A stretch of DNA of 64,000 nt, from NCBI RefSeq assembly GCF_010093535.1, contig NW_022985238.1, positions 27,073 through 91,072 of the forward strand. Reading direction: 5' to 3'. A program made the position numbers and the translations under genes. The stretch is from Lindgomyces ingoldianus (taxonomy: Eukaryota > Ascomycota > Dothideomycetes > Pleosporales > Lindgomycetaceae). Below the pieces are notes generated by a model. It was not told the origin of the DNA. It was given only the letters and a program-made list of their open reading frames with translations, and did no database searches. Every line of letters begins with the position of its first letter. Positions within the stretch are counted from its first letter, which is position 1. Shown here one piece after another: positions 1 to 11,500 of the stretch.

Positions 1-568
1 AACCATAATTTAAATATGTTTTACACAACGCATGCTAGAGCAAACTGCATGCAAATTAGCATAAAGGTGCACTTACATTAGGTATACATTTTTTTTAAAA
101 AAGAATATAAGAAACACATAAGCTGACAGAGAAACAGCGTTACCGGGGTTTATCCGAAGAAATTCTGACTAACTAGCGCGTCCAAAAGAGGAGATTCTGC
201 TAAACTTTTCGTTCTGCAAACCCGAATATAATAAGCAGAGCAAGCTCTGCTAATAAAGTGTAAAAAAATTTAACTATTTACATAGAATTTAATACCCTAG
301 CCCCCTCTCTCTAACGCATTTTTACTTGTAGCACATAATAGAGTTTTTACCTATTGTTACTTAAAAACGCCCCCTTAAACACCCTTCTAACGCTTGCCTA
401 TAGATGTCTAATTAGGTCCTATATTACTAGAAAAAATTAACTTTCTAAGACGTATTACAGACTGTAAGAGGACCTTTCTTAGTTGTATGTTACAATTAAT
501 AATCCTCTTACGTTTGTACAGCTCACGTGACCGTAACTATTCACTTTTCTGAGTCGTAGTACGTACGG
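1..568. other. AT-rich non-coding stretch at left edge
   Basis: No open frame of note on either strand. The DNA is AT-rich with many TAA/TAG triplets, similar in texture to the decayed transposon further right, so it is probably repeat-derived. I see no inverted ends or coding motif in it. Confidence 0.5.
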
Positions 569-1021
569 TTGGAAGCGCTGGCCGAAGCGGCCTGGCAAAT
601 CACGAGCGATTATTACCACGCAAGCCAAGACTTGCTATCTGGAGGATCCAGCGTCTTCGAATTATTGGTGAGCTTTATTCTCCAGGCGTGGGACGGCTGC
701 GAGGCTGCGCTCAAAGACTCCGGATCTTCATTGGAAACGCCGCAGATTTGTGTTGTCTATCAGACAGCGGTTGGCACAGATGGCAGCAGATGCAGACAAT
801 TCCGGCGCTCGGCAAACACATAATGCTATGATATGGGGTTGGCTAGCTTCCTCATGTCCACGACCATGAGCCGCGATGTTTATACCACTAATCATATAGT
901 AGGCATGCACAATGACTATGCATTCCTGGGGCTAGCGTCAGGCGCTGATTTACCTGGGCCCTCTACAAGATACTCAGATGGATTACGTGTACTGCTCTAC
1001 GATAAATTAGGACATAGGTAA
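569..1021 (+). pseudogene. Unclassified coding relic, two adjoining frames
   Basis: Two open segments lie back to back on the plus strand (569-823 and 833-1021) in an otherwise AT-rich area. Base composition here is clearly more GC-rich than both flanks, and the conceptual peptides are of ordinary, non-repetitive composition (for example FELLVSFILQAWDGCEAAL, then GLASFLMSTTMSRDVYTTNH). They look like the remains of one gene broken by a stop and frame change near 823-833. No start codon is visible for the first segment (it opens at a TTG). I do not recognise the family and propose no function. A chance opening in both segments is possible. Confidence 0.35.
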
Positions 1022-1725
1022 TACTTCAATCAGCGGGGCAGTTGCGGCTAGAAGCCAGGAGCAGCAAGCGCAGCATAGTCAATATTGACGACATAGAGGT
1101 CAAACTACGTACAATGTATCGGTGAATAGTACACTCCTCTTTAAAACTAGTCCCATTAGTATTTAACAGTACAGACCCTAACAGCTCCTATCCTTTAGTG
1201 GCTCGAAGCTAGACCTTCTTTTAACCCTTCCAGGCCAAGATTTTCTTTTCTGTCTTGGGAGTAGAAGCGTCGCCATAAGATTGCGTGATCTTTCTCCCCA
1301 TGTAAGAGCCTAACCTTATAGCATACTCTATTGGCAGAGAAGCAGACCCGTTGGGTTCTCAGATACTCCCAAAAATTCGGACTCCGAGGCCAAAATATTA
1401 TATCACCCAGAAGTCGCTGACAGTGACTGCTTGACTCTATCGTTCCCTGTCAATTCTGGCCAAACTCCCAACATCTCAAGTTTCTTTCCTCCATTGTAGT
1501 CTAGATCTATACGACCGATTCAAAGTGCGTTTGATGTATATTAGTATGGATATTGGAAGGCCGTGCGTTCTCCCGAACCCGAGAGGTACGGAGAGGTATA
1601 TAAGTAACAGATTCAAACATCTACACTAACCATATTCGCGTCCCTCAAAAAGCTATAGTATAATTTCTACTCAAAGTCCTTTTTTACGCTGTCTCCACCA
1701 AGCCTTCTCGCGTATAGTCACCTTT
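1022..1725. other. Intergenic DNA, nothing recognised
   Basis: No credible reading frame or motif seen. It separates the coding relic from the left end of the hAT relic. Confidence 0.5.
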
Positions 1726-1732
1726 GACGTAC

Positions 1733-1750
1733 ACGCAACGCTCTCAACCG
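1733..1750 (+). repeat. Left inverted repeat of hAT relic
   Basis: Eighteen bases identical to the reverse complement of 4789-4806. The outer flanks still show scattered matches with transition differences, as expected after RIP. Confidence 0.8.
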
Positions 1751-4700
1751 TACGAATTACGTTTCATACTTTTCGTGTCAGTACTGTCACGTGAGCCGTA
1801 GCAAACGTAGTATAGTCCTTGTACGTTTTGTTTTGTCTTATAAGTTATAGCTGCGGACTGTACTGCGTCTTAAAAGCTTAACTTTTAGGTAGGGATTACC
1901 TATTAGCTTAGACATTAATAGGTAGGGACCTGTGGCACTGTTAGACAAGTTTTTTAATAAGCTAGTTGTTAATTAAGGGGTAAGATTGCTTAATAACCTA
2001 GGTGCAGCATTTTCTACTTAAATTAACACTACTAAATCTTTTTATATCTTAATATTATGTTAACTATGCGCAATTTCCTTAGTTAACAAGCCTCTACGCA
2101 GAGCACTAGCTAGTTGCAGAGCTTTTAGAGCTTTTAGTTAACCTAGAGTAGTAATGTAATCTATTACACTTGTTCCTGTTACCTAAAGAAGTTATAATTA
2201 TTATTATTAAAGTCTTTATCTTATAATAGCTCTCTAGCTCTTATATATAATTTTTATATAAAAGAACACTCTAGAGATTTTTTCCTTAATCTAGGAGTTA
2301 TGTTTCTAATAAAGTAGGATAATATATAGCTTACTAGCAAAAAGCTAAAGGCAGAGGAGCTAGGTTACTATGTAAAACACTCTTTTTAGCTCTAAGGTAA
2401 CAGAAAGGCGTTAGTAGTGTAGAACTATAAAGCTAACTTGCTATACACTAAAGAAGGCTTAAGAGTAAAGCTCTAGCTTTACTAACTCTGCTATTATAAA
2501 GGCAATTATGCTACTACTAAAATAGTTAACAGCTATAGCTATATTAGCTACTATCTTAAAAAAAAGCATAGAATTAATATTAGTAGTAATAGAGGTTTTT
2601 TACTTAATTTTTCTTATGCTTTACCTAATTCTTAGGCAGCAACAGCTGCTATAGTAGCAGGCTTAGCCTAAGTTGCTTCCTATAATCTTTAGCAAAAGGG
2701 GTTATTGCAGAGGTTGTTAGTAGACTAGGTTATACTTTATAATATATTATTTATAACAGCATTTTTAGCTAAACTTTAAGGCTTTCTTACTTAGAACTAA
2801 CTAGATCTTCTTGCTGCTATCTTAAGCTTAGATGTAATAATATTATTATATATAAAGTAAAGGTTAACGCGCTAGAAGGAGAAGATTTAAATAATATTAA
2901 GATTAGCTAAGTTAAAGGTAGTGTTAAGTGTTAATATATAGACTTTACTAAACTACTTTTTCTTTCTTAGAGTAGTAGCTTACTTTTTTAGTAAGTTTAG
3001 CAAAACTTTAGAGGGGCTATTTTAGCGTCTTAGCTTAGAAAACTAATAATAAATAATAACTAACTTTTACTTTATAGATGTTAATTATTAATAATAAGAC
3101 TTACTTATTAGCTTCTATAACCTTTATAGTAACTATATAAAGGCTAACTAAGCGCAGGCTATCTTTAAAATTATCTAGAATTATAAAATTGTGTTAAAAT
3201 TTAGTTATTTTATTACTAATAACACATTTAATAATAACAACTTTACTATTAACGCTTTAGCTAAATATCTTAGAGTTAACCTTAATAAAGAGCACTGTAT
3301 ACACTGTACAGGCTATATAATCTAATTAGTGCTAAAGGCAGTTATCTATAGTAAAGGATTATTGTAATTTAAAGCTGCTCTTATAAACGCAGCTCTCTAG
3401 GATTAGTTTAAGCTCTATTGTAAACATAGAGTTATTAGTAAGCTATATAACTTTGTTAATACTATTCTCTTATTACATAAACACTAGGAGGCCTTTATAG
3501 CTGTATAATTATCTCTAAGGGAAGAAAATAAGCTCTAGAGCTTTAGTACACTTAATTTAATACAGGACAGCAGCGTCTGCTAGCATTCTGTATATCTAAT
3601 GCTTGTATAGTGCCTAGAGCTTAAGGATCTAATTACTAAGTTTATCTAGAAGTAGCGTGGCACAGATAACAACACTAAGGACTCTAACATACTTAGCAAC
3701 GCAGCTCTTTAAGAGATTATTAGTAAAAAAGACTAGAAAAAGGTTAAACACTTTACTAAGTTTCTTAAAGTTTTTTATTAAATAATAAAATAGCTAGAGG
3801 GCAACAGTAAGCACAGTTCTTTATAAATGTCTATTATTAATATGCAAGTGCTGTATAATAAGCTGTTGTAGATAAAAAAAAAACTTTTCTTTAAGCTTAA
3901 TAATAGTTACTTTAAAAACAGTGTCTCCTTTAGACTTAAAAAAATTAACATATATTTCTAAAAAATAGTTATTAATTTTTTTATTTTTTACTTAGTAATT
4001 ACTACTATACTTAACTTACAACTTTGTATACTCTAGTTTAAGAACTACTAGCGTTATTACTAATCCTAGTACTAGAAGGCAGAGACCTTAATAAAAGTTA
4101 TTTTCTAGCGTTACATTAATGCTAAAGAAGATAAGGAAGTTAATATAAATTCCTCTTAGTAAAAGCTTCTAGTAACAAGCTCTTATAACTCTTATTACTA
4201 AAAGGCTTTTATAGTTAACACTTCTCTCTTTACTAAGGCCTAAAGTTATAAGAAAGCTTAGAAAATAATAGAGTTACAGTAATACTTTAACACTTATATA
4301 AAAGACCTTTAAAATACTAAGGTAAGAGACAGCTATTCTTTGTAAGCTAGCCCTCTTACTTAGTGGCTTAAAGTAGGTTAAAAACAGTATCCTACACTAT
4401 TTAAAATCGCCCTTAACTTCCTTGCTATACCCTCCACTAGCTGCGACTGCGAGAGAGCCTTTAGTAGAGGCTAGTGTACAGTTATAATTAATAGAGGTTC
4501 TCTCTCTAGGGCTACTATTAAGGCGCTTTAATTGCAGAAGAATTAGCTATGTTATTAAGTTATAAAAAGTAACTTAATTAAGCTTATAAACTTTATCTAG
4601 AAGTAGCTAGTTACTATACTATAAAATGTTAACAGCAGCAAGTAAGATAAAATGTTAAAAAGTATAAGGATTTTAGTGCGTTTTAGTTTAGCAGCAAAAC

Positions 4701-4788
4701 AGACAGCTAAGTCGCCTAGGCTGTACAAACGTAGCAGGAAAGTGAGACGTTGACGTCCGTCGATTACTACGTTTCGTTTCGTTTCGTT

Positions 4789-4806
4789 CGGTTGAGAGCG
4801 TTGCGT
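4789..4806 (-). repeat. Right inverted repeat of hAT relic
   Basis: Perfect reverse complement of 1733-1750. A short TTTCG-type tandem run lies just inside it (about 4771-4788). Confidence 0.8.
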
Positions 4807-4978
4807 ACACGCATAAACGGGCCAACGGAGTTCTTCAACACAACTTCCTTACTTCGATAGAAAAGCAATCGTGGAAGAGAACATCGTACCTAAAAAGGGA
4901 GACATGATTGCTTCGTGCTTTTTGCCAGGTCGGAGTATTACTTGGAATGTTCTATGTGTCTGGTCCCAGAGTCGTATT

Positions 4979-7260
4979 TTACCAGTTAGCTATATTTTCA
5001 GCAGTCTCATGGCTTTTAGCTGAAGCCGCCTGGAGCGCGATACCATAGTATCTAGATTGTGCGTGGAGGTCGGCGCCCTTATCAAGCAGCAGCTTCATCA
5101 TTTTATACGGCCCATATCTTGCCGCAAAATGCAGCGGAGTTTGACCGTTACTGTCTCTCTCATTGGCTGATAGTATTACCTCTCCCCCTATCTTAGCCAG
5201 CAGCTCCTCTGATATCCTAGGCAATCCAAATTGTGCTCCCATGTGCAGGCCTGTTATTCCTTTTGGATAAACTTGGCTGTATCCTGGAAACCTAAAATCT
5301 AGAGCTAACATTACCTACACAGCACACGAAACCGAGCGGCCATGGGGAAGAAAGGAATATGCTAATTCACAAACCTCCTATTGAACAGTTAATGCGTCTT
5401 CCACAGTAAAGAGCAGCATAGTCTAAGAACGGGTTCTGGTCTAACCTGCTCTGAAAATCTTCGTCCCTAGAACAACTACCGCTTCTAAATATATTGAAGG
5501 ATAGCTAAGTGAGGCACGTCAATGCAATTTCCATCTGTGCGCTATGATTCCACTCTTTTCTAATCCTCTCGAAATACTCCTGGGTAGTGTAGTGTACTAG
5601 ACGGATGATATTACTCCCCTCGTTCACAGTGACAAGGCCAGCACAGACTAAGACAAGATCTTCGACATCCGGGGTTCTCTAGGTCTAGCTCATCCTCATC
5701 TAGTTCCACCACTAACGCGTGACATATCTCCCCTATTGTAAGTGGACTCTCTGTATACATAATCCAGGAGAGAACGTTCTTCGCCAGCCTGCTCTTCCCC
5801 GGAAATTGGCCCTCACTTCTCTTAATCGCTTCATCATATGCCTGGCTAAGTGCCACAGAGCCTTCCGGGAGCTTATCAAGCGCTGCTCGGACTTTCTTTT
5901 TCGTGTTGTCGAGAAGGGAGCCAAAATGGAGACGAGCAAGAAGGAACCTAGGAGAGTAGTAAGCTTGAGTATTGTCTAAACTGCCACACTGTACTAACAT
6001 CCCATCTACTGCTTCTACCAGTTTCTCTTGCCCCTACTACCTGTAGTGCAGTGTCACGTTGAATGAAGTTGGGTAATTGGCTTATCTTGGCCTTTATGAA
6101 CTGTTTTACATCCGCCTCACTTGTTCGAACCTCAAGCTTTAGTGCTGATTAGATCTCGCTCACTATAGCTAAAATAAACGGAGAGGTAACCATGAGTTGT
6201 AGATCTGTTTGAGTTTGCAAATCATGAAGCTTGTTGAGAAGCTGGCTGCGCGTGCCTTCTTTGTTCGAACATTCATCCCAGGCATCGACAACAAGATACA
6301 CAATCAAGCAACTAGTAAGTACTGAGTGTAAAGCATTGGAAACTTCTTCAAGCAATGATTTTGTCCTATATCTGATGTGATAATTGTAGAAGCATACTAC
6401 GGGTTCCGCTGCTGATGGCCGACCCTGAACTAGCTGTTTCAGAATGGCGGCAAGTAGATTAGTAGTTGTCTGATCTGCTTGCGCTTTGTAGTTGCAATAT
6501 AAATATGCCACTCCAGTATCGTTGCAATGGACAGATCCCAACAAGTGATCAATCGTGATTGCAGCCATCATAGTCTTGCCAGCACAGGGGATACCGGGAC
6601 AGAAAAGGGTCTTCTGCGATCCTTGAATCCACTCAAAGTACTCTACAGGGTTAAGGAACCATAGACCAGCTCCCTCTTGTCTCCGGGCAATAAAATCCGA
6701 TTGCTAGGCTGGAAAGTTCGTTAGAGAGATCCATTCCGAATTTGATTATGCTGGTCGTGGCTCTGCTGTTGCTGAATTGTGTCGACGCCTTTTCCGATCG
6801 CTTGAGAAAGTTTTCTATAAGGGCGTGAGTTCTTGATCAAACATAAGACTAACAAATGGCCCATTTCTAAAGCGACCTGCACAATCATCGTCAAGCGTGC
6901 TATCCGTGTCATCAACTCCATGATTTCACCTTTAATAAATTTCCCAAGAAGAAGCTGACGTATATTCTTTATTCCTCCTTGCCTTGTTATTTTTCCCTGC
7001 AACTGTTCCAATGCAAGCTTATACTGGTCAAGCGGGCCATCCTTCCTACCAAGTTCTTGGGCCCATTTATACCAAGGCTCGTTGGAAGTTCCCCCAAGTC
7101 GGTTTTTTAACATAGTAAGAAGATAGCGGAGATTTGATGCTTCAATAGCACATTGTGCGCGGTCTTTCGGGGCAATCTTTGACTTCGTCGAGGTCTCGAT
7201 TACCTTGCTCGAAAGCTGTAGAATACCAATGGTGCTGGCGGTTATGCTGAGCGGATCCAT
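4979..7260 (-). pseudogene. NACHT-ankyrin STAND (NLR-like) pseudogene
   Basis: Remains of a fungal signal-transducing NTPase of the kind used in non-self recognition. The start MDPLSITASTIGILQLSSKV at 7260 is the N-terminal domain typical of fungal STAND proteins. A NACHT NTPase follows, with Walker A GIPCAGKT just upstream of 6571 and Walker B VVDAWDEC near 6285. A winged-helix-like middle part (5611-6000) and one or two ankyrin repeats (GQTPLHFAARYG, KLLLDKGADL at 4979-5311) come next. A good 51-bp intron (5948-5998) restores DGMFLLARL. The gene is broken: frame change near 6740, TAG at 6704-6706, TAA at 6149-6151, frame changes near 6035 and 5670, and TAG at 5505-5507. The C-terminus is short for the family. 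It lies beside the hAT relic. Confidence 0.88.
5948..5998 (-). other. Preserved 51-bp intron in the NLR pseudogene
   Basis: GTTAGT donor at 5998 and CTAG acceptor at 5948. Removing it rejoins the family-conserved DGM/FLLARLH sequence in frame, so the gene was once spliced and functional. Confidence 0.7.
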
Positions 7261-8555
7261 CATAGCACAGTGAGGCGCAACGAAAGTGGAAGGCAGGCAA
7301 CAGATGAACGAGAGACCGGGGTGGGGGCAGTAAGTTGCAGCATCTTTTGAACTCTTCATCCTGCACTTGGACGGAAGCCAGTTTTCGCTTGCGAGGGTGG
7401 AGTATAGGTTGAGGGACGACACAGAACAGCATATCATAGATACCATCTATCAATAGCTCGAGCTATAGTGAAAAGCCCACAAATATTTTGCTTCGTTTGC
7501 TGTTTATCTTACTGGAGAGGTTAAGATCAAAACACTCAACATAAGAGGTCATACATACCCTTCGCGGAACTTACACCGTATCTACATGCCCAGAGATATT
7601 GAAATATCATTCAGTTCCAGCCAGGCCCCACTGCACATGGATCGACACCATGAATATTTTTAGATTCGAGACTCCGGAATATATATATGACCCTATTGGC
7701 CTGGCTATTTTAAACAAATTTTTGCTCAGAACAGTACTATAACCCACTTGCCGTAAGATTCTAGAGACTGTGGCTTAAAGATGTGAAGTGTGAAGGGCAA
7801 ACTGAAGTTGAGGGGTGACGGGTTTATTTCCTCGTACCCTGATTCCAAAGATTCAGACATAGACTCGGACAGACACTCAACGTCTAGCGATATTTATGGA
7901 CTTTGGCGCGCTCCACCCCTCTAAAGTGGGTGGCTGGCATTTTTTGCCTGCTGAGTATCTAAATTCTAAGTGAAAGTTGTGTGGGGGAGGTGGGAGTTGG
8001 GTTCAGAAGGCGGTTGTACTGAAGAAGTGTTGATGATGATCACCACCTAGCCTTACAACATATCTAGCGCTCCCATGGAAAATCATGAGAGTTAGTTTGA
8101 TCCACCAGCTGTCTTGATAGAATTAACAAGAACATAAAGATGATGCCATATTCAACCCCAAATAACCGCCTATCATGCTCCTTCCAAGCTTCGACGTCAG
8201 GTTATCTTAACAGAGTCGAATGAATTAAGATAAGGAAGAAAGGAAGTATAAATATTAAAACCATACTACAAGCAGTAACAGCATCAAATGAAACTCACAT
8301 TTTTTCTACGAGGGAGATGCCCCAACGCTCGTCTGCACAATACCCCTCATCCTCGTACAACGAAGGATAGCAAAAGGGACGTGAAGTACGGCCCTGTAAA
8401 CCAAATCACAATACCAACCAAGTCCTTCGTAAAACGCCGACCGAAAATCCGACTCAAAAACCCGTCCTGTAAACGCCATCTGAATTCCGTTACCACTACC
8501 CTAGCTCAAACTTCACCACCACGCCTACCCTACTATCACAAGCACGCTATCATCA
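7261..8555. other. Intergenic region between NLR relic and SEC16
   Basis: Upstream of the NLR relic and downstream of SEC16. A 144-codon plus-strand opening at 8288-8722 overlaps the SEC16 3' end and has a composition of random shadows; I do not call it. Nothing else recognised. Confidence 0.5.
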
Positions 8556-11500
8556 CTACGGCTTCGCCATTACATCAACATACCTTCCCCCCCTCTTCCC
8601 CTTCTTCGCACCCCCCTTCCTTGCCGCCGGCGCCCCAATCAAATCCTCAATGCTCGACGCATTACTCATGCCCGTACTTGGTCTCGAAGGCGGACCACTC
8701 GATCCCAAAGTCGGCGGCATGAGTGTCGGCAACTTAGACCCTTCACTATCACTCGGAATACCGGGTGTCGAGGCCCTAGACCCAGGCCCACTCATTGGTG
8801 GCGGCATACTCGAACTCCTTTGCGGGTTACTCGTTGGTGGACGTGACGTCGGGGCGGAGAGTGCGTGTGGTAGGCTCGAGCCTAAAGGTGGACCCATACC
8901 ACCTAACGCGTGGTTCGCGGATACGCTATTACCGCTAACACTGCGACTCGGAGGACCGCTTTTCGGGGGTGGCAGCGTTGCGATGGGTTTACTAGCTTCC
9001 TGTGCACCTGCTTTCTTGTTGACCCATTTCTTGAGTTCGGGGTCGTAGTAGAAGTTATTCTCCTCTCCCAGTTTCGCTTTGATGGGGCCAGGAGCCGCGT
9101 TGGGATCTTTCTTGAACCATCCGCCAAACCAACCAGACGATTTCCTAGTGTCTTTGTCACGGGCTGCATCTGCTTCGGCGGCTTTCCGGAAGGCTTCGTC
9201 GGCTTTACGATCCGCTTCGGATTTCTTGTTGCCCTTGAGGGCGGCGGCGCGCGTAGTGATGTCGTCATCGTCATCGTCATCCATGATCGATTTGTTCTTT
9301 TTGGGCTTCTCGACGGGTGATGCATCTCCGTCGTCAGGGCTGTACGGCTGGTAGGTCGGAGGTTCGTAGGAGCTTGTCGGCGGCTCATAGCTTATCGATG
9401 GAGGCTCGTATCCGTCAGATGTCTGGGCAGGCTCGGACGGTGGTGTATCATCGAAAGTAGATAGAGGCTGGTATCCCCCGAAGCTTGGCGAAGGTTCTTC
9501 TGTAGGAATCGATTGGTAAGGGCTGCCATACGTAGGAGTGGGTGCGTCGGCCTTAAGTGGGGAGTACGACTGTGTCTTTGGAGCTTGTGTCCTCGTGCTG
9601 GGCGGACTATAGGGAGGTTGAGATGGGGTGTAGGGACCGGAGAGTTGAGGGGAAGGCAAGTAGTTGCTTGATGGCTGTCGCATCGCAAGCCCCCCATCAG
9701 CGGATTCCATTGAAGTTCGACCGGGTGGCTCGTAGCGAGAGGTGCCCTGGTCTAGTGAGCCTCTGGGAGCATACGCATTTGATGGTGCATATCGCGAGTT
9801 AGAGGGGAGAGAAGCTGGCGCAACGCCACCTCCAAAGTACGTCCCGTATAGGTCACTACCCGATTGAGATGGGCTGATTGATGGAGTGTTTCCAGCGATC
9901 TTCGCAAACGGTCCCACTTCATTGCCTGCAGAATGGTTTGATGCCGTGTCATCGTCATCGCCAGTAATAAAACTATTGAACTTGGACAGCAGGGTGTTTG
10001 ACACTTTGTCCATGCTAGGTTTAGAGATCCACGACGAAGAGCCGTCTTTGGGAGATTGAGATAGGCGTTTGCTAAGGTCATCCAAGCTCGCAATGAAGGC
10101 TCCATGGTAGTAAGGTGAAACCCGTGTTGTTGACTTCATCGCAACAGCAATGGCGTCGCAATACGTCTGAGCATCTGTCTTTTGTCCGTACTCAGCCAAC
10201 AGGTAGGCGTGGGCAAGCTTGTAGTTTTGCAGGTGGGGGATGACGTGTGAGCCACTGGGTGCTGATAACGACAGCGCAAACTCGTAGACCTCAGTCAAGA
10301 GCACTGGTTCAAGATCGTTACCCAACTCCAGAGGATTCAAGCGATGATCAGTCCCAACGAGAACAATGTCTGATTGAGTGTCGTCAACGCCACCAACGTA
10401 CGCAGCAGAGCGTGCAAAGAGGAAGCAAATGTGTGCCGCTTCAACCCTTCTATAGCCAGCGAGAAGCTTTCCGAGAGAAAGTAGGGCCTGCACATCACCC
10501 TCACTGCGGTTATTGAGAATCAGGGACAGTGTTTCGCGCCACTTCTCAAGCCCTTGGAGGGCATTCTGGGTCGATCCGGCGCCGTCGGTACTCAGCATCT
10601 GGAAACCAGCTCGAGCAGATGCAGGGACGAGTTCATCGACGCAATCCTCCCAGTTACCCGCAAAGATCTCATACAGAACCGCGAGAGCTTGATTATTTCC
10701 TCCCATTTTCTTAACTTCCTTTCGGACGAATTCTTGTACGACCTGTTTCCAGATGTCTTTATTGAGAGTTGAAGAGAGAAGCATCGCATGAGCCCATAGT
10801 CGTTGGTCGACGGCATGCCATACAGCCTTCTCGCGATCACCCTTTGTGAGCAACGTCCGCAGTTCTTGCACCACTTTGGGATCGATTGGATCAGCCTGAA
10901 CAGGCACAGTGTTTGACCTTGAGACGCCGACAAGATCTGCCCCGGTCGATAAGGAGTTGGTAGAATCGTTTGAGTCTAGATCATCATAGGACAGCACTTT
11001 GCGAACGGCTGCCTCGACTGTGGCGTTACCCTCTAGATGCCCGTCATTGTCCACCAAAACCTGCATGATCTTCCAAAGCAGGGCCTTCTCTTCCAAGCGT
11101 TTTATGTCGTCTACATTCATGGACTGGTCGATGCCGGGGGCCTTCAACTGGCTTTCTAAGACCTCAATTTTCCGTCCCAGCCAAGCTGATGCATCCTTCT
11201 TTTTATTCTTCGACTTGAGTGGACCAGGGAACTTCGCAATATCTTCAGGCATAGGCAGGATATCTCTCATATTCTGGATTTTCACCTCTCCCGGGCTGCA
11301 CTTCATCATCGGCATAGATGATCCGCCACCGTAACGCGGAATCTGCTTGGGCAAGCTGGTGACAACGGTGCCTCCCAATCCCCATGTGAAGATTGGATAG
11401 CCTTTCCATCGGGAAAGGGGGTCAGCTACGCGCTCGTCCGTAGGGGGGATGTATTCGAAATCGTGTGACACATGGCGTTTATGAGGAATGACATTTACAG

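Larger units (their letters stand above)
1726..4813 (+). mobile_element. RIP-decayed hAT-family DNA transposon
   Basis: A very AT-rich block whose ends carry an inverted repeat: 18 bases at 1733-1750 (ACGCAACGCTCTCAACCG) recur in reverse complement at 4789-4806, with weaker similarity continuing a few bases outward. Read on the plus strand through stops, it gives hAT transposase landmarks. Around 3196-3360 there is an FITNNTFNNN...INALAKYL...HC.GYII core, matching the family's ITDNASSN...RCxGHxxNLV region. Around 4370-4480 there is the C-terminal dimerisation block (YPTLFKIALNFLAIPS, then CERAFSRG). Stops sit mostly where Trp or Gln codons are expected, the mark of RIP. No frame longer than about 60 codons survives, so it is dead. 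Exact outer ends and target duplication are not resolved. Confidence 0.85.

Noticed and set aside
4979..5311. Independent small ankyrin gene
   Set aside because: In order and orientation it is the C-terminal part of the NACHT pseudogene, separated only by lesions.
8288..8722. 144-codon plus-strand opening at the SEC16 3' end
   Set aside because: Overlaps the end of SEC16 antisense, composition is that of a shadow (Thr/Pro/His-rich), no motif or splice support.
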